Under the pieces are notes generated by a model, which was given only the letters and a program-made list of their open reading frames with translations, did no database searches and was not told the DNA's origin. A DNA stretch of 64,000 nt from Streptococcus lactarius (lineage in GTDB: Bacteria; Bacillota; Bacilli; Lactobacillales; Streptococcaceae). Below are positions 9,551 to 19,046 of the stretch, in pieces (the first letter of the stretch is position 1; each line of letters opens with the position of its first letter). The translations under genes were made by a program, and so were the position numbers. The DNA lies in assembly GCF_016642265.1 (NCBI RefSeq), contig NZ_MRXX01000015.1:37336-101335 (forward strand), in the 5' to 3' direction.

Positions 9551-10852
9551 ATGCTTAAAATAAGTGATAACGCAGAGATTGAACAAAATAATGTAGGCCA
9601 TTCGATTATTAATGAACTAGCAAATAAATCTTTGTTTACTTTAGATCAGGAAAGATTTATAATTTTTCCACCATTACTAAAGGATTCTGATGATTTGGAT
9701 GAGGATAATTGCATATTTAAGACGTTTAATGGTAAAACTAGGACTTGTAATATAGTAGGATTTTTGAGCGATGGCAAGAATGAAATCCATATTCAAAGTC
9801 GGTTTTTTGAATCGCAAGATGAGGATTATTTTTTAAATTATATGTTACAAAAGGTTCTTCACTATAATGTAACGATTAATGAAATTTCATCATCTGACAA
9901 TCATTCTTATTATGATTTATTAGTGTATTTGTTTCCTTATTATTTAGAGGAGGCTATGAAAAAAGGTTTTTATAAGGAATATGTTTATCATTCCTATAAT
10001 GATAGTAATGTTCGAGGTCAGTTGGATATCAACAGACACATTAGACAGAATGTACCTTTTGTTGGAAATGTTGCATACAATACTCGGGAGTATTCGTTCG
10101 ACAATAAATTAAATCAATTGATTCGACATACCATTGAAAAAATTGAAGTTACAAGACCTTTTTTACTAAATGAAAGTTCAACTATTCGAAATAATGTAAA
10201 GAGGATAAAAGAGTTGACTCCAAGTTATTCTCATTATGATTTAGAAAATGTGTTATTTGAGAATAAATTTAATACTATAAAGCATGGATTCTATGAAGAA
10301 TACACTCAGTTGCAGACTCTATGCCTTCAAATATTGACTGATCAAATGATTGGATTCGGAGCTAACTACCAAAAAGTACATGGAATCATTATAGATATTG
10401 CTTGGTTATGGGAAGAGTATCTAAACTTATTAATAAAAGATCACTTTTATCATCCTCAAAACAAAGTCGGTACTATGCCTCATTATTATTTTAATAACAG
10501 TAACGGAAAAATTTATCCAGACTTTATAGGGAAATTACCAGATAATAGAATAGTTGCAGATGCAAAATATAAACCTCAAAATAATATTAAAAACAGTGAT
10601 TATTCTCAGATTTTATCCTATATGTTTCGATTTAATTGTAAAGAAGCATATTTTTTCCATCCTTCAAAAGAGGAGCAGCATAAAATACTTTATTTAATGG
10701 AGGGAGTAAGTGCTGAAGCACCTCCCACAAAAAAGATAGATGTACGAGTAGAAAAAATTGGACTCAAAATTCCAAAAGCTACTAGATACGAAGAATTTGT
10801 TGAGAAGATTGAAAATAGTGAAAAACAATTTTTGGATAAATTAAATCTTTGA
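9551..10852 (+). CDS. mcrC: McrC-like restriction endonuclease subunit
   Basis: Nuclease partner of McrB (433 aa, usual family length). The N-terminal half (about 1-250) is the McrC domain that contacts the AAA+ ring. The C-terminal PD-(D/E)xK nuclease shows YPDFIG (about residue 321) and DAKYK (about residue 336). ATG 9551 lies three bases after the mcrB stop, so the two should be made together. No methylase lies immediately next to mcrBC, as expected for a type IV system, although the N6 methylase is two genes upstream. Confidence 0.88.
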   Translation: MLKISDNAEIEQNNVGHSIINELANKSLFTLDQERFIIFPPLLKDSDDLDEDNCIFKTFNGKTRTCNIVGFLSDGKNEIHIQSRFFESQDEDYFLNYMLQKVLHYNVTINEISSSDNHSYYDLLVYLFPYYLEEAMKKGFYKEYVYHSYNDSNVRGQLDINRHIRQNVPFVGNVAYNTREYSFDNKLNQLIRHTIEKIEVTRPFLLNESSTIRNNVKRIKELTPSYSHYDLENVLFENKFNTIKHGFYEEYTQLQTLCLQILTDQMIGFGANYQKVHGIIIDIAWLWEEYLNLLIKDHFYHPQNKVGTMPHYYFNNSNGKIYPDFIGKLPDNRIVADAKYKPQNNIKNSDYSQILSYMFRFNCKEAYFFHPSKEEQHKILYLMEGVSAEAPPTKKIDVRVEKIGLKIPKATRYEEFVEKIENSEKQFLDKLNL

Positions 10853-11014
10853 ATACTCAGCTTCTTTACTTACAATTTGGTTTTATTAACAAAACTAATA
10901 AGGATAAAATTATTTGCTTAAAAGAGTTTTACTCAGAGAAATTTAAGAAGTAATCAAGAGTATTTTTTGAAAATAAAAACGAAGTATCTATTAATGAAAA
11001 CGAAAATTTAATAT

Positions 11015-11051
11015 AAAAAAACCTCACCAGAAAAATTCTGGTGGGGCTTTT
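11015..11051. terminator. Bidirectional terminator between mcrC and guaA
   Basis: Stem of 9 bp (11022-11030 with 11038-11046) flanked by seven A's and a short T-run, so it can stop mcrC transcripts on the plus strand and guaA transcripts on the minus strand. The remainder of 10853-11147 holds no gene I can support. Confidence 0.8.
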
Positions 11052-11147
11052 GGTGGGGAACCAATCAATTTTGATTGATTTTTAACCTTTTATAATAACT
11101 GAAAATGCTGTTAAAACAACCATTTCACTTTAAATCATTTTTATAAA

Positions 11148-12713
11148 TCATTCCCACTCTACAGTTGCAGGTGGTTTACTTGTGATATCGTAGACGATGC
11201 GGTTGACGTGGTCAACTTCGTTTACGATACGGACTGAGATTTTTTGGAGGACTTCCCATGGAATTTTAGCGAAGTCTGCTGTCATGCCATCAATAGAAGT
11301 GATAGCGCGGATAGCGATGGTGTAGTCGTAAGTACGGCCGTCTCCCATAACACCGACTGAACGAACGCCAGTGTTGACTGTGAAGTATTGCCAAATATCA
11401 CGGTCAAGACCCGCTTTGGCAATTTCTTGCCGAAGGATAGCGTCTGATTCGCGGACTGTTTCGAGTTTTTCTTCAGTGATTTCACCCATGACACGGATAG
11501 CAAGGCCTGGTCCTGGGAATGGTTGGCGCCACACGATATTATCTGGCATACCAAGCTCTGTACCAAGAGCACGAACTTCATCCTTGTAAAGTGTATTGAG
11601 TGGTTCAATCAACTTAAACTGCATATCTTCTGGAAGTCCACCAACGTTGTGGTGAGATTTGATGGTTTGAGCAGTATCCGTACCAGACTCAATCACGTCT
11701 GTGTAAAGAGTTCCTTGGGCCAAGAATTTCACATCTTTGAGCTTGCTTGCTTCGTCATCAAAGACATAAACAAACTCGTTACCGATAATCTTCCGCTTTT
11801 TCTCAGGGTCAGACACACCAGCTAATTTATCCAAGAAACGTTTAGAAGCGTCTGCTTTGACGATGTTGAGACCAAACTTCCCACCAAGCATCTCCATAAC
11901 TTGGTCTGCTTCCCCTTTACGAAGAAGGCCGTGGTCTACAAAGATACAGATCAATTGATCGCCGATCGCTTTTTGAAGGAGAACCCCAACAACGGAAGAG
12001 TCAACACCACCTGAAAGGCCAAGAAGGACACGTTTGTCTCCGACGGTTTCACGGATTTTTTTGATCTGCATGTCAATGAAGTTGTCCATAGTCCAGTCAC
12101 CTTTAGCCCCACAGATGTTCAAGGCAAAGTTACGCAAGATATCATAACCGTGAACAGAATGACGAACCTCAGGGTGGAACTGGATACCGTAGATTTTCTT
12201 GTCTGGATTTTCAATGGATGCATAAGGACAGTCAGCAGAAGTACCAGCACGGATGAAGTCATCTGGAATTTCTGTCACAGCATCCCCGTGGCTCATCAAA
12301 ACGACTTGTTTATCTGGTGTGCTTGCAAAAAGAGCAGAAGATTCTGTCAAACTGAGTTCAGACTGACCATATTCACGGTTACCAGCGTTACCTGCTGGAA
12401 CGACCTTCCCACCCAATTTGTGGGTCAACAATTGCATCCCGTAACAGATTCCAAGGATCGGAATTCCCAACTCAAAAATTTCAGGATCAATATCAAAAGA
12501 TCCTTCCTCGTATACAGAGTTTGGTCCGCCTGAAAGGACGATCCCAACTGGATTGATTGCACGCACTTCAGCAGCAGAAATCTTATGGCTCTTCAATTCT
12601 GAGAAGACACCAATCTCACGAATCCGACGTGAAATAAGCTGATTGTATTGGCTACCGTAGTCAAGCACGATGATTTTTTCAACATCATGCAAATCAGTTG
12701 ATAGGTTTGTCAT
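11148..12713 (-). CDS. guaA: GMP synthase (glutamine-hydrolysing)
   Basis: Converts XMP to GMP using ATP and glutamine in the last step of GMP synthesis; cytosolic. The 521 aa length is normal. The N-terminal class I amidotransferase shows the nucleophile motif GICYGM (about residue 90) and the HPEV His/Glu pair (about 179). The ATP pyrophosphatase P-loop [10 protein letters not shown] is near residue 230, and the C-terminal dimerisation domain ends in the conserved [12 protein letters not shown] 12713 is preceded by AAGGGG at a suitable distance. It is divergent from the GntR gene. Confidence 0.98.
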   Translation of the reverse strand: MTNLSTDLHDVEKIIVLDYGSQYNQLISRRIREIGVFSELKSHKISAAEVRAINPVGIVLSGGPNSVYEEGSFDIDPEIFELGIPILGICYGMQLLTHKLGGKVVPAGNAGNREYGQSELSLTESSALFASTPDKQVVLMSHGDAVTEIPDDFIRAGTSADCPYASIENPDKKIYGIQFHPEVRHSVHGYDILRNFALNICGAKGDWTMDNFIDMQIKKIRETVGDKRVLLGLSGGVDSSVVGVLLQKAIGDQLICIFVDHGLLRKGEADQVMEMLGGKFGLNIVKADASKRFLDKLAGVSDPEKKRKIIGNEFVYVFDDEASKLKDVKFLAQGTLYTDVIESGTDTAQTIKSHHNVGGLPEDMQFKLIEPLNTLYKDEVRALGTELGMPDNIVWRQPFPGPGLAIRVMGEITEEKLETVRESDAILRQEIAKAGLDRDIWQYFTVNTGVRSVGVMGDGRTYDYTIAIRAITSIDGMTADFAKIPWEVLQKISVRIVNEVDHVNRIVYDITSKPPATVEWE

Positions 12714-12747
12714 CTTATCCCCTTCTTAATGAAATTTACTTTCCTCT

Positions 12748-12756
12748 ATTCTAACA
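12748..12756 (-). promoter_or_regulatory. Extended -10 promoter for guaA
   Basis: On the minus strand TG-T-TAGAAT, with no strong -35. It lies about 35 nt before the guaA ATG. Confidence 0.55.
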
Positions 12757-12784
12757 CAAAACCCCTCGCTTTACCATTCTCTGA

Positions 12785-12813
12785 TTGAATCTTTCGGAAA
12801 ATTACGCTACAAT
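12785..12813 (+). promoter_or_regulatory. Sigma-A promoter for the GntR regulator
   Basis: TTGAAT at 12785-12790, a 17-nt spacer and TACAAT at 12808-12813. Its position rules out the earlier TTG start at 12785 and supports ATG 12842. Confidence 0.75.
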
Positions 12814-12841
12814 AGACCTAATAGAGAGAAAGAGCAGTACA

Positions 12842-13540
12842 ATGATTCCAGCTTACATTCAAATCCATGATCAGATTAAGTCTGAGATTGATCAAAAAAT
12901 ATGGAAAATCGGGGAGCGTCTTCCTAGTGAACGCGACCTAGCAGAGCAATTTCAGGTCAGTCGAATGACCCTTCGTCAAGCCATCACCCTTCTAGTCGAA
13001 GAGGGGGTTCTTGAAAGACGAGTGGGAAGTGGCACCTTTATCACCAGCACGCGCGTCCGGGAAAAAATGCGCGGGACAACCAGTTTCACCGAAATCATGA
13101 AATCGCAAGGCAGAGAACCGTCTAGTCAAGTGATTTCATACCGTAAAACCATTCCTAGCCTGCAAGAAGTAGACAAATTGGGTATTGATAAGACCGAAAC
13201 CATTATTCGGATGGAGCGCGTTCGGTATGCTGATGGGATTCCTGTCGTTTATGAAGTGGCCTCTATTCCGGAGAAATTTATTAAGAATTTCAATCGCGAA
13301 GAGGTGACCAGCCATTTCTTCCAAACCTTGGAGCGTCATGGTTATAAGATCGGAAAATCGCACCAGACAATTTATGCTCGATTGGCCAAAGATAAGATTG
13401 CGGACTATTTACAGGTTTCAAAAGGTCAGGCGATTTTAGGGCTAACCCAGGTTTCCTATTTTGAAGATGGTACAGCCTTTGAATATGTGAAAAGCCAGTA
13501 TGTAGGCGAGCGGTTCGAATTTTATTTGGAAAATAACTAA
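12842..13540 (+). CDS. GntR-family regulator with UTRA domain
   Basis: Transcription factor of the HutC/YvoA branch of GntR proteins (232 aa). An N-terminal winged helix (about residues 5-68) has the recognition helix VSRMTLRQAI and the typical wing VGSGTFI. The C-terminal UTRA ligand-binding domain spans about 90-228. ATG 12842 is chosen because the promoter -10 ends at 12813. Effector and targets are not visible. It sits between guaA and the biosynthetic operon, and a strong terminator follows it, so control of either neighbour would be in trans. Confidence 0.88.
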   Translation: MIPAYIQIHDQIKSEIDQKIWKIGERLPSERDLAEQFQVSRMTLRQAITLLVEEGVLERRVGSGTFITSTRVREKMRGTTSFTEIMKSQGREPSSQVISYRKTIPSLQEVDKLGIDKTETIIRMERVRYADGIPVVYEVASIPEKFIKNFNREEVTSHFFQTLERHGYKIGKSHQTIYARLAKDKIADYLQVSKGQAILGLTQVSYFEDGTAFEYVKSQYVGERFEFYLENN

Positions 13541-13565
13541 GTTTGCAATTCGTAAAACTAAAAAA

Positions 13566-13611
13566 CTTTCAAATGCTAAAGTGGATTCCACTGGCATTTG
13601 GGAGTTTTTTT
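13566..13611 (+). terminator. Terminator after the GntR gene
   Basis: Long two-part stem (CTTTCAAATGC pairing with GCATTTGGGAG, inner AGTGGA/TCCACT) followed by seven T's. Confidence 0.85.
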
Positions 13612-13704
13612 CGTTAGGAATCATTCTTTCTAAATAGTGATAGTAAAGCCAAAATTAAAAGTTTTTAAAAAAATTTTATTTTTTCTTCAATTTTTGATTT
13701 TTTT

Positions 13705-13712
13705 TACGAATA
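13705..13712 (+). promoter_or_regulatory. ComX (SigX) cin-box upstream of the five-gene operon
   Basis: An exact TACGAATA, the streptococcal late-competence promoter core, preceded by a long T-rich tract (13671-13704) as is usual for such promoters. It is 54 nt before the glycosyltransferase ATG and in the same orientation. No good sigma-A promoter is evident here. The same octamer precedes dprA in this window (52969-52976, minus strand), which is a known competence gene. This suggests, but does not prove, competence-induced expression of the operon. Confidence 0.7.
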
Positions 13713-13765
13713 TATAGATAAGAGGCTTAGATTAGGCCTGAAAAGAGATACAAGGCGGAAATCAA

Positions 13766-15043
13766 ATGAAAAAAATTAAAATCGATGTGGTAGCTGTTCC
13801 CCTGAGTGGGCATCTCTACCCGACTTTAAATCTCGTCAAACCTTTATTGGATGACCCAACCATGGAGATCCGGGTTTTCACGGGACCTCAGAAAAAGGCT
13901 GTTGCAGAAAGTCTCGGGTTCACAGTGGTTCCGAATCTAGAGGACAAAGTAGAAGAGTTTGAACGTGCGGCGAATAACGATAAGAAACTCAATCTATTTT
14001 CAGCTTATCGTCAATTGTCCAAGAGTCTTGATTTGATCAATCATGTCTCGGATCAATTGTTAGAAGAATGGCGCGTCAACCGCCCAGACATTGTAATTGC
14101 TGATTTTATCACTTTATCAGCTGGTTTTGTAGCAGAAGAGTTGGAAATCCCTTGGATTACGACCATGGCAACTCAATTTGCAATCGAAACTCCCTATGGT
14201 CCTCCTTGCTTTTTTGGAGGGATGGGAATTGCGAGAACCAAGAAGGAAGAAAAGATCCAAGCCCTATGTAGAAAACTCACGCGTATTGGGAAATACTGCG
14301 TGGCTTTCCTCTTACGCAAACGCTTAAAACGTTACAATTTCAAGTTGTACAATCAAAATGGAGTGGAAACTATTTACTCTCCTTATGCCATCTTTGGAAT
14401 TGGTATGATGGAGCTAGAGTTGAAGACACACTTCCCTCATCAATATGCGTGGCTTGGCCCCTTGGGAACTTCTCTTGAAAAAGCAGAAGACTACCCTTTG
14501 GACCTCAGTCCGTATGAGGACAAAAAGAAGATCCTCGTGACGTGTGGAACCCAGCTGCCTTGGGCAAAGGAAAACTTGCTAGAGCAAACCAAGCAGTTGG
14601 CCAAAGACCATCCAGAATGCCACTTTTTGGTCACCTTGGGAGATGGGGCAAAAGACTTTTCTGAAGAAGAAGTAGCACCAAATGTGACAATTGCCTCTTA
14701 TCTGCCATATAAGGAATACATTCCGCAGATGGACTATGTTATTCACCACGGAGGAGCTGGAATCTTTTATCAGTGTATCGAATTTAAAAAACCAGCCTTG
14801 ATCTTGCCACATGACTATGACCAATTTGACTATGCCATTCGAGGAGTAGAAGCAGGGATTGCTTTTCAAGCTCATCGCAATCGCACCGAAGAGATTCAAG
14901 CAGGTTTTAACGCCCTGTTAGAAAAAGAATCTTGGGAAGAGTTAGCGAGACTAAATAAACTATCAAAAACCTACAAACCGTTGGATACCTTAGAGTTTGA
15001 AATTCAACGATTATTAAGACGTGGAACGGATGGAAAACTATGA
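13766..15043 (+). CDS. MGT/UGT-type glycosyltransferase (GT-B fold)
   Basis: Predicted nucleotide-sugar-dependent glycosyltransferase of the macrolide-glycosyltransferase-like family (GT1), 425 aa, near the normal length. It would transfer a sugar to a small hydrophobic acceptor. The N-terminus has the PLSGHLYPTLNLVKPL segment typical of this family; the C-terminal donor-binding half carries VIHHGGAGIFYQC (about 323-335) and the P-D-Q segment around HDYDQFD. No signal peptide, so probably cytosolic. First gene of a five-gene operon; its end overlaps the next start by 4 nt. The start codon has a modest AAGGCGG upstream. Acceptor and sugar cannot be told from sequence. Confidence 0.85.
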   Translation: MKKIKIDVVAVPLSGHLYPTLNLVKPLLDDPTMEIRVFTGPQKKAVAESLGFTVVPNLEDKVEEFERAANNDKKLNLFSAYRQLSKSLDLINHVSDQLLEEWRVNRPDIVIADFITLSAGFVAEELEIPWITTMATQFAIETPYGPPCFFGGMGIARTKKEEKIQALCRKLTRIGKYCVAFLLRKRLKRYNFKLYNQNGVETIYSPYAIFGIGMMELELKTHFPHQYAWLGPLGTSLEKAEDYPLDLSPYEDKKKILVTCGTQLPWAKENLLEQTKQLAKDHPECHFLVTLGDGAKDFSEEEVAPNVTIASYLPYKEYIPQMDYVIHHGGAGIFYQCIEFKKPALILPHDYDQFDYAIRGVEAGIAFQAHRNRTEEIQAGFNALLEKESWEELARLNKLSKTYKPLDTLEFEIQRLLRRGTDGKL

Positions 15044-16017
15044 AGATTCTTGTAACAGGCGCGACTGGCTTCCTTGGAAAATATGTGATTAAGGAGTTAT
15101 TGGATCACGACTATTCCATTGTAGCCTTTGGCCGAAACGAAAAAGTTGGGAAGGCTCTGGAAAGCGAGCGTGTCCAATTTGTTAAAGGAGATTTGAGCTC
15201 TATTGACGAACTAAGACAAGCTTTTCAGGACATTGATGCTGTTGTTCATGCAGGAGCCTTATCTACTGCTTGGGGACCTTGGAAGGCTTTTTATCAGGCA
15301 AATGTCATCGGCACCCAAAATGTCCTTGACTTGAGTCGTGAATATGCAGTAAAACGCTTGGTTTATGTGTCTTCTCCCAGTATTTACGCGGCTGGAAAAG
15401 ACCAATTGGATATTAAGGAAAGTGATGCTCCCAAAGAAAACCACCTCAACAATTATATCCGAAGTAAATTGGCCTCTGAAAAACTTTTTTCTGACTATCC
15501 AGATGTGCCAAGTATCATCTTGCGTCCAAGAGGACTATTTGGAGTAGGGGATACCAGTATTTTACCTCGTGTCTTACGCCTCAGTAGAAAAATTGGGATT
15601 CCGTTGATTCGAGGAGGAGAGCAGCTCATGGATATGACCTGTGTGGAAAATGTCGCCCTAGCCATTCGCTTAGCTCTGGAAGCAAAAGTGGCACACGGAC
15701 AGGTTTATAATATTACAAATGGAGAACCAAAGACCTTTAAGTATTTGATTGAAACCACACTAAAAGGATTAGGAGAACCCATTCGCTATCGGAAGATTCC
15801 AGCAGGTCTAGTAGCAGGTGTGGCCTACAGCCTTGAAGGAGTCTATCGATTATTTCATCTGAAAGCTGAACCCCCCTTGACTCGCTACACCTATTATCTC
15901 CTTCGCTATAGCCAAACTCTCGCTATTCAAAAGGCCCAAACAGAACTTGGCTACTATCCAAAAATAACCATTGAAGAAGGGATTGATAAGTATGTCCAAC
16001 ATGATCGAGCACATTGA
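15040..16017 (+). CDS. NAD(P)-dependent epimerase/3beta-HSD-like reductase
   Basis: Extended short-chain dehydrogenase (325 aa). Rossmann motif TGATGFLG (residues 5-12); catalytic Ser region YVSSPSIY and YIRSK (Tyr and Lys of YxxxK, about 142-146). Closest in feel to the 3beta-hydroxysteroid dehydrogenase/OleD-like branch that reduces beta-keto groups, which fits a pathway also containing a ketoacyl synthase. It could instead be a sugar epimerase serving the glycosyltransferase. ATG overlaps the previous stop (ATGA) and its 3' end overlaps the next gene by 26 nt, indicating tight translational coupling. Confidence 0.82.
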   Translation: MKILVTGATGFLGKYVIKELLDHDYSIVAFGRNEKVGKALESERVQFVKGDLSSIDELRQAFQDIDAVVHAGALSTAWGPWKAFYQANVIGTQNVLDLSREYAVKRLVYVSSPSIYAAGKDQLDIKESDAPKENHLNNYIRSKLASEKLFSDYPDVPSIILRPRGLFGVGDTSILPRVLRLSRKIGIPLIRGGEQLMDMTCVENVALAIRLALEAKVAHGQVYNITNGEPKTFKYLIETTLKGLGEPIRYRKIPAGLVAGVAYSLEGVYRLFHLKAEPPLTRYTYYLLRYSQTLAIQKAQTELGYYPKITIEEGIDKYVQHDRAH

Positions 16018-16819
16018 TTATTTTCCAGCAGGCTTTTGTAGCAGTCATTCTGGTCTATTATTTAAAGGGATTCAAAACGAAAAATTACAATTTCCAGCAG
16101 GTGTCTTTTTGATTCATCATCGTGAAAATGGCTATATTTTGTATGATACCGGCTATCATTATGAGATCACGAAAAAAGCACGCTATTTCTGGTATCGTCT
16201 GGCTACCCCTATGCAAATGAAAAAAGAAGACCAGATCGATTATTTATTGCAAGAGCGTGGCATTGATCCAGCAGCCATTTCCTATGTCATTCTTTCGCAT
16301 CTGCACCCGGATCATCTCGGCGGAGCAGCACTTTTTCCAAATGCTCATTTCTTTGTCACTCAGGAAGTCTATGAAGTGTACCAGAAGCCGAAATTCAAAG
16401 ATCTGATTTTTAAAGAGTTTCTTCCAGCTGATTTCAAAGATCGGGTGACTTGTCTCAAAGCAGATCAAAGGCATCCTGCTTTCCCTTACCGCCCGACTGC
16501 GGACCTATTTGGTGATGGGAGTATTCTCGTATCATCTATCGATGGGCATGCAAGAGGGCAGGCGTGTCTGTATATGGATGAGCTGAAACTCTATATAGGT
16601 GCAGATCTATGCTGGGGAGTGGATCTCTTGCCTTACACACGAAAAATGCGTCTCATTCCTTCCTTTGTACAGGACAATAAGAAGGCCTATCTCCAGGGGG
16701 CAGATTTGCTAGAGAAACTATTACAAGAGGGCATTCAAGTTGTGGTCAGCCACGACCCGCAAGAACGGATTGAAAGGATTTTAAATGAAAAAAACAGTCT
16801 TTCTCAAAACCTTTATTGA
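15992..16819 (+). CDS. Metallo-beta-lactamase-fold hydrolase (lactonase-like)
   Basis: Zinc hydrolase of the MBL superfamily (275 aa). The metal-binding signature SHLHPDHLGG is at about residues 102-111, with later ligands in DGHARGQ and near IGAD; a final His lies in VVSHDP. The arrangement resembles AHL-lactonase-type members (AiiA/AttM-like), which open lactones. I infer a lactone or thioester as substrate, given the neighbours. ATG 15992 is preceded by AAGGG; ATG 16001 is an alternative. The gene starts inside the end of the reductase gene and overlaps the next gene by 35 nt. Confidence 0.8.
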   Translation: MSNMIEHIDYFPAGFCSSHSGLLFKGIQNEKLQFPAGVFLIHHRENGYILYDTGYHYEITKKARYFWYRLATPMQMKKEDQIDYLLQERGIDPAAISYVILSHLHPDHLGGAALFPNAHFFVTQEVYEVYQKPKFKDLIFKEFLPADFKDRVTCLKADQRHPAFPYRPTADLFGDGSILVSSIDGHARGQACLYMDELKLYIGADLCWGVDLLPYTRKMRLIPSFVQDNKKAYLQGADLLEKLLQEGIQVVVSHDPQERIERILNEKNSLSQNLY

Positions 16820-18050
16820 AACCAGATGGTGCCATCGATTCCGTTCAAAGGAAACCTTAGAAAAGTACCAAAAAAAGCAATTGGCTCGCTACCATGCTTT
16901 TATCACCTCTCATTCTCCCTATTTTCAAACCCATTCTCCTGAATCCTTTGGGACTATGGATAAGAATTTCATGATGACGCATTTCAATGAACTCAATACT
17001 CTGGGGGTGGATCGTGATCAGGCATTAGAGATGGCCATACGTGGGGAACAAACACGAGATTTTACCGAGATGAATGGAGAAGTAGCAGTAGGTTTGTCTT
17101 CTGGAACCTCCGGTCACCGAGGGGTCTTTGTCACCACAGAAAAAGAAAGAAGTATGTGGGCTGCAGCAATTCTAGCCAAGATGCTACCGAAAGGAAACCT
17201 GTTTGGTCATCGCATTGCTTTTTTCTTACGTGCTGATAACGAACTCTATCAAACCATTAATTCGTCCCTTATTCGATTAGAGTATTTTGATATCTTCAAA
17301 GATAGTAAGGAGCATTTGGAGCGTCTCAAAGACTATCAACCCACCATTATGGTGGCGCCAGCTTCGACATTGATGGAGTTAGCTAACTATGTCAGCAATC
17401 AACAACTAGATATTCAACCCGTTAAGGTTGTCTCTGTTGCAGAGATCCTAGAGGATAGAGATGCTCAGACAATCGCTAAAGCCTTTCAACTAGATAAGGT
17501 TGATCAGGTCTACCAAGCAACAGAAGGGTTTTTAGCTTGTACTTGTTCAGAAGGTCATCTTCACCTCAATGAAGATATATTGTATATCGAAAAAGAGTAT
17601 CTAGATGATCACCGATTTTATCCGATGATTACAGATTTTAAACGAACGAGTCAACCCATCTTTCGATACCGCCTCAATGATATTTTAGTAGAAGAAAAGT
17701 CACCCTGTCCTTGTGGATCCGTTTTTACTCGAATCGCGAAAATAGAAGGACGATCGGACGATATCTTCTATTTCAAAAAAGTTGATGGAAATAGCCAAAC
17801 CATCTATCCAGATTTTATTCGTCGGTGCATTTTATTCGTTGAAAATATTCAGGATTATCAAGTGACTCAGCTGGCGGATGGATCTATTACCATCGCCTTG
17901 AGTCATCGTTCCGACTTTATTGAGAAAGCGATCTTTGCCCAATTTGAACTCTTAGCTCAACAAAAACAATTCATCCTCCCAAGTATTCAATTTATCGATT
18001 ACCAATGGGACCCAACACGAAAATTAAAACGTGTTCAACGACTTCAATAA
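16785..18050 (+). CDS. Adenylate-forming enzyme, F390 synthetase-related
   Basis: Predicted AMP-forming acid-activating enzyme of the phenylacetate-CoA ligase/coenzyme F390 synthetase-like clade (421 aa). Visible features: a phosphate-binding loop variant LSSGTSGHRG (about 103-112), an aromatic YQATEGFLAC segment corresponding to the adenine-site motif, and a CPCGSVFTRI block (about 306-315) with the R-x-D hinge shortly after (EGRSDDIFY). The short C-terminal lid ends RKLKRVQ, containing the likely catalytic Lys. It would activate a carboxylate as acyl-AMP, for CoA transfer or intramolecular cyclisation. Start ATG 16785 overlaps the MBL gene. Confidence 0.8.
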   Translation: MKKTVFLKTFIETRWCHRFRSKETLEKYQKKQLARYHAFITSHSPYFQTHSPESFGTMDKNFMMTHFNELNTLGVDRDQALEMAIRGEQTRDFTEMNGEVAVGLSSGTSGHRGVFVTTEKERSMWAAAILAKMLPKGNLFGHRIAFFLRADNELYQTINSSLIRLEYFDIFKDSKEHLERLKDYQPTIMVAPASTLMELANYVSNQQLDIQPVKVVSVAEILEDRDAQTIAKAFQLDKVDQVYQATEGFLACTCSEGHLHLNEDILYIEKEYLDDHRFYPMITDFKRTSQPIFRYRLNDILVEEKSPCPCGSVFTRIAKIEGRSDDIFYFKKVDGNSQTIYPDFIRRCILFVENIQDYQVTQLADGSITIALSHRSDFIEKAIFAQFELLAQQKQFILPSIQFIDYQWDPTRKLKRVQRLQ

Positions 18051-18062
18051 AAGGAGAATCCT

Positions 18063-19007
18063 ATGACTACAGTAAAAAGACATCTGCAAATTAAAGGCTA
18101 TGGAACAGCGCTTCCAGCTCATACAGTGACCTTCAAAGACCAGACTCGTTACCGGGTGAAAGAAGGAGAAGAAACTCAGATTGATCTAGCAGCGCGTGCA
18201 ATTAAAGCTGCTTTAAAACATGCAGGGCTTGAAATGACAGATATCGACTGCCTGGTTTCGGCTAGTGCGGTTGGTGTTCAGCCCATCCCTTGTACAGCTG
18301 CTCTGATCCATGAGCGCGTAGCCAAGGGACTGACGATTCCTGCCATGGATATCAATACCACCTGTACTAGTTTTGTATCAGCCTTAAGCACCATTTCCTA
18401 TCTGATTGAAGGTGGTGAATACCAACGGGTTCTCATTGTATCCAGTGAAGTAGGAAGTCTTGGCCTTAATCCTAAACAAAAAGAGAGTTTTGAATTATTT
18501 AGCGATGGAGCAGCTGCCTTTATTTTTGAAGCGACAAGCCAAGACAAAGGAATCATTGCTAGCATGCAACGTACCTGGTCTGAGGGAGCCCATGATACCG
18601 AAATTCGAGGTGGTTTGACAGCTTATCATCCGAAATTATACTCTGAAGCAACCAAGACTGATTTCATGTTTGACATGAAAGGGAAGAAAATTCTCTTACT
18701 TTCTGCTCGTGTTATCCCAGAAATGTTCCAAGAATTCCAAGCAAAATCAGGCATTTCTAAAGATGCTGTAGACTATATTATTCCTCACCAAGCAAGTCGC
18801 GCCTTGCCACTCGTCATGGACAAATTGGGCGTTGGCAAAAACAAGTACCTCAATATTGTCAGCGATTATGGCAATATGGTTTCGGTAGCCGTGCCTCTCG
18901 GTTTAGCCTATGCGCTTGATCACGGCTATGTGAAGGAGGGAGATACCATCTTCTTGATGGGAACTGCAGCAGGGATGACAGTCAATATGTTAGCACTAAA
19001 ACTCTAA
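18063..19007 (+). CDS. 3-oxoacyl-ACP synthase III family protein
   Basis: FabH/OleA-type condensing enzyme (314 aa). The classical triad is present: Cys101 in NTTCTSF, His242 in PHQAS and Asn271 in YGNM. The C...H...N spacing is as in KAS III. It would prime on an acyl-CoA or acyl-ACP and perform Claisen condensation or acyl transfer. It is unlikely to be the housekeeping fabH because it lies in a glycosyltransferase/reductase/ligase operon rather than with fatty-acid genes. AAGGAG 5-6 nt before ATG 18063; last gene of the operon, followed by a strong terminator. Confidence 0.85.
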   Translation: MTTVKRHLQIKGYGTALPAHTVTFKDQTRYRVKEGEETQIDLAARAIKAALKHAGLEMTDIDCLVSASAVGVQPIPCTAALIHERVAKGLTIPAMDINTTCTSFVSALSTISYLIEGGEYQRVLIVSSEVGSLGLNPKQKESFELFSDGAAAFIFEATSQDKGIIASMQRTWSEGAHDTEIRGGLTAYHPKLYSEATKTDFMFDMKGKKILLLSARVIPEMFQEFQAKSGISKDAVDYIIPHQASRALPLVMDKLGVGKNKYLNIVSDYGNMVSVAVPLGLAYALDHGYVKEGDTIFLMGTAAGMTVNMLALKL

Positions 19008-19046
19008 TGATCAATCCTCTTATTTCAAGCTCAAAAAGCATCAAGT

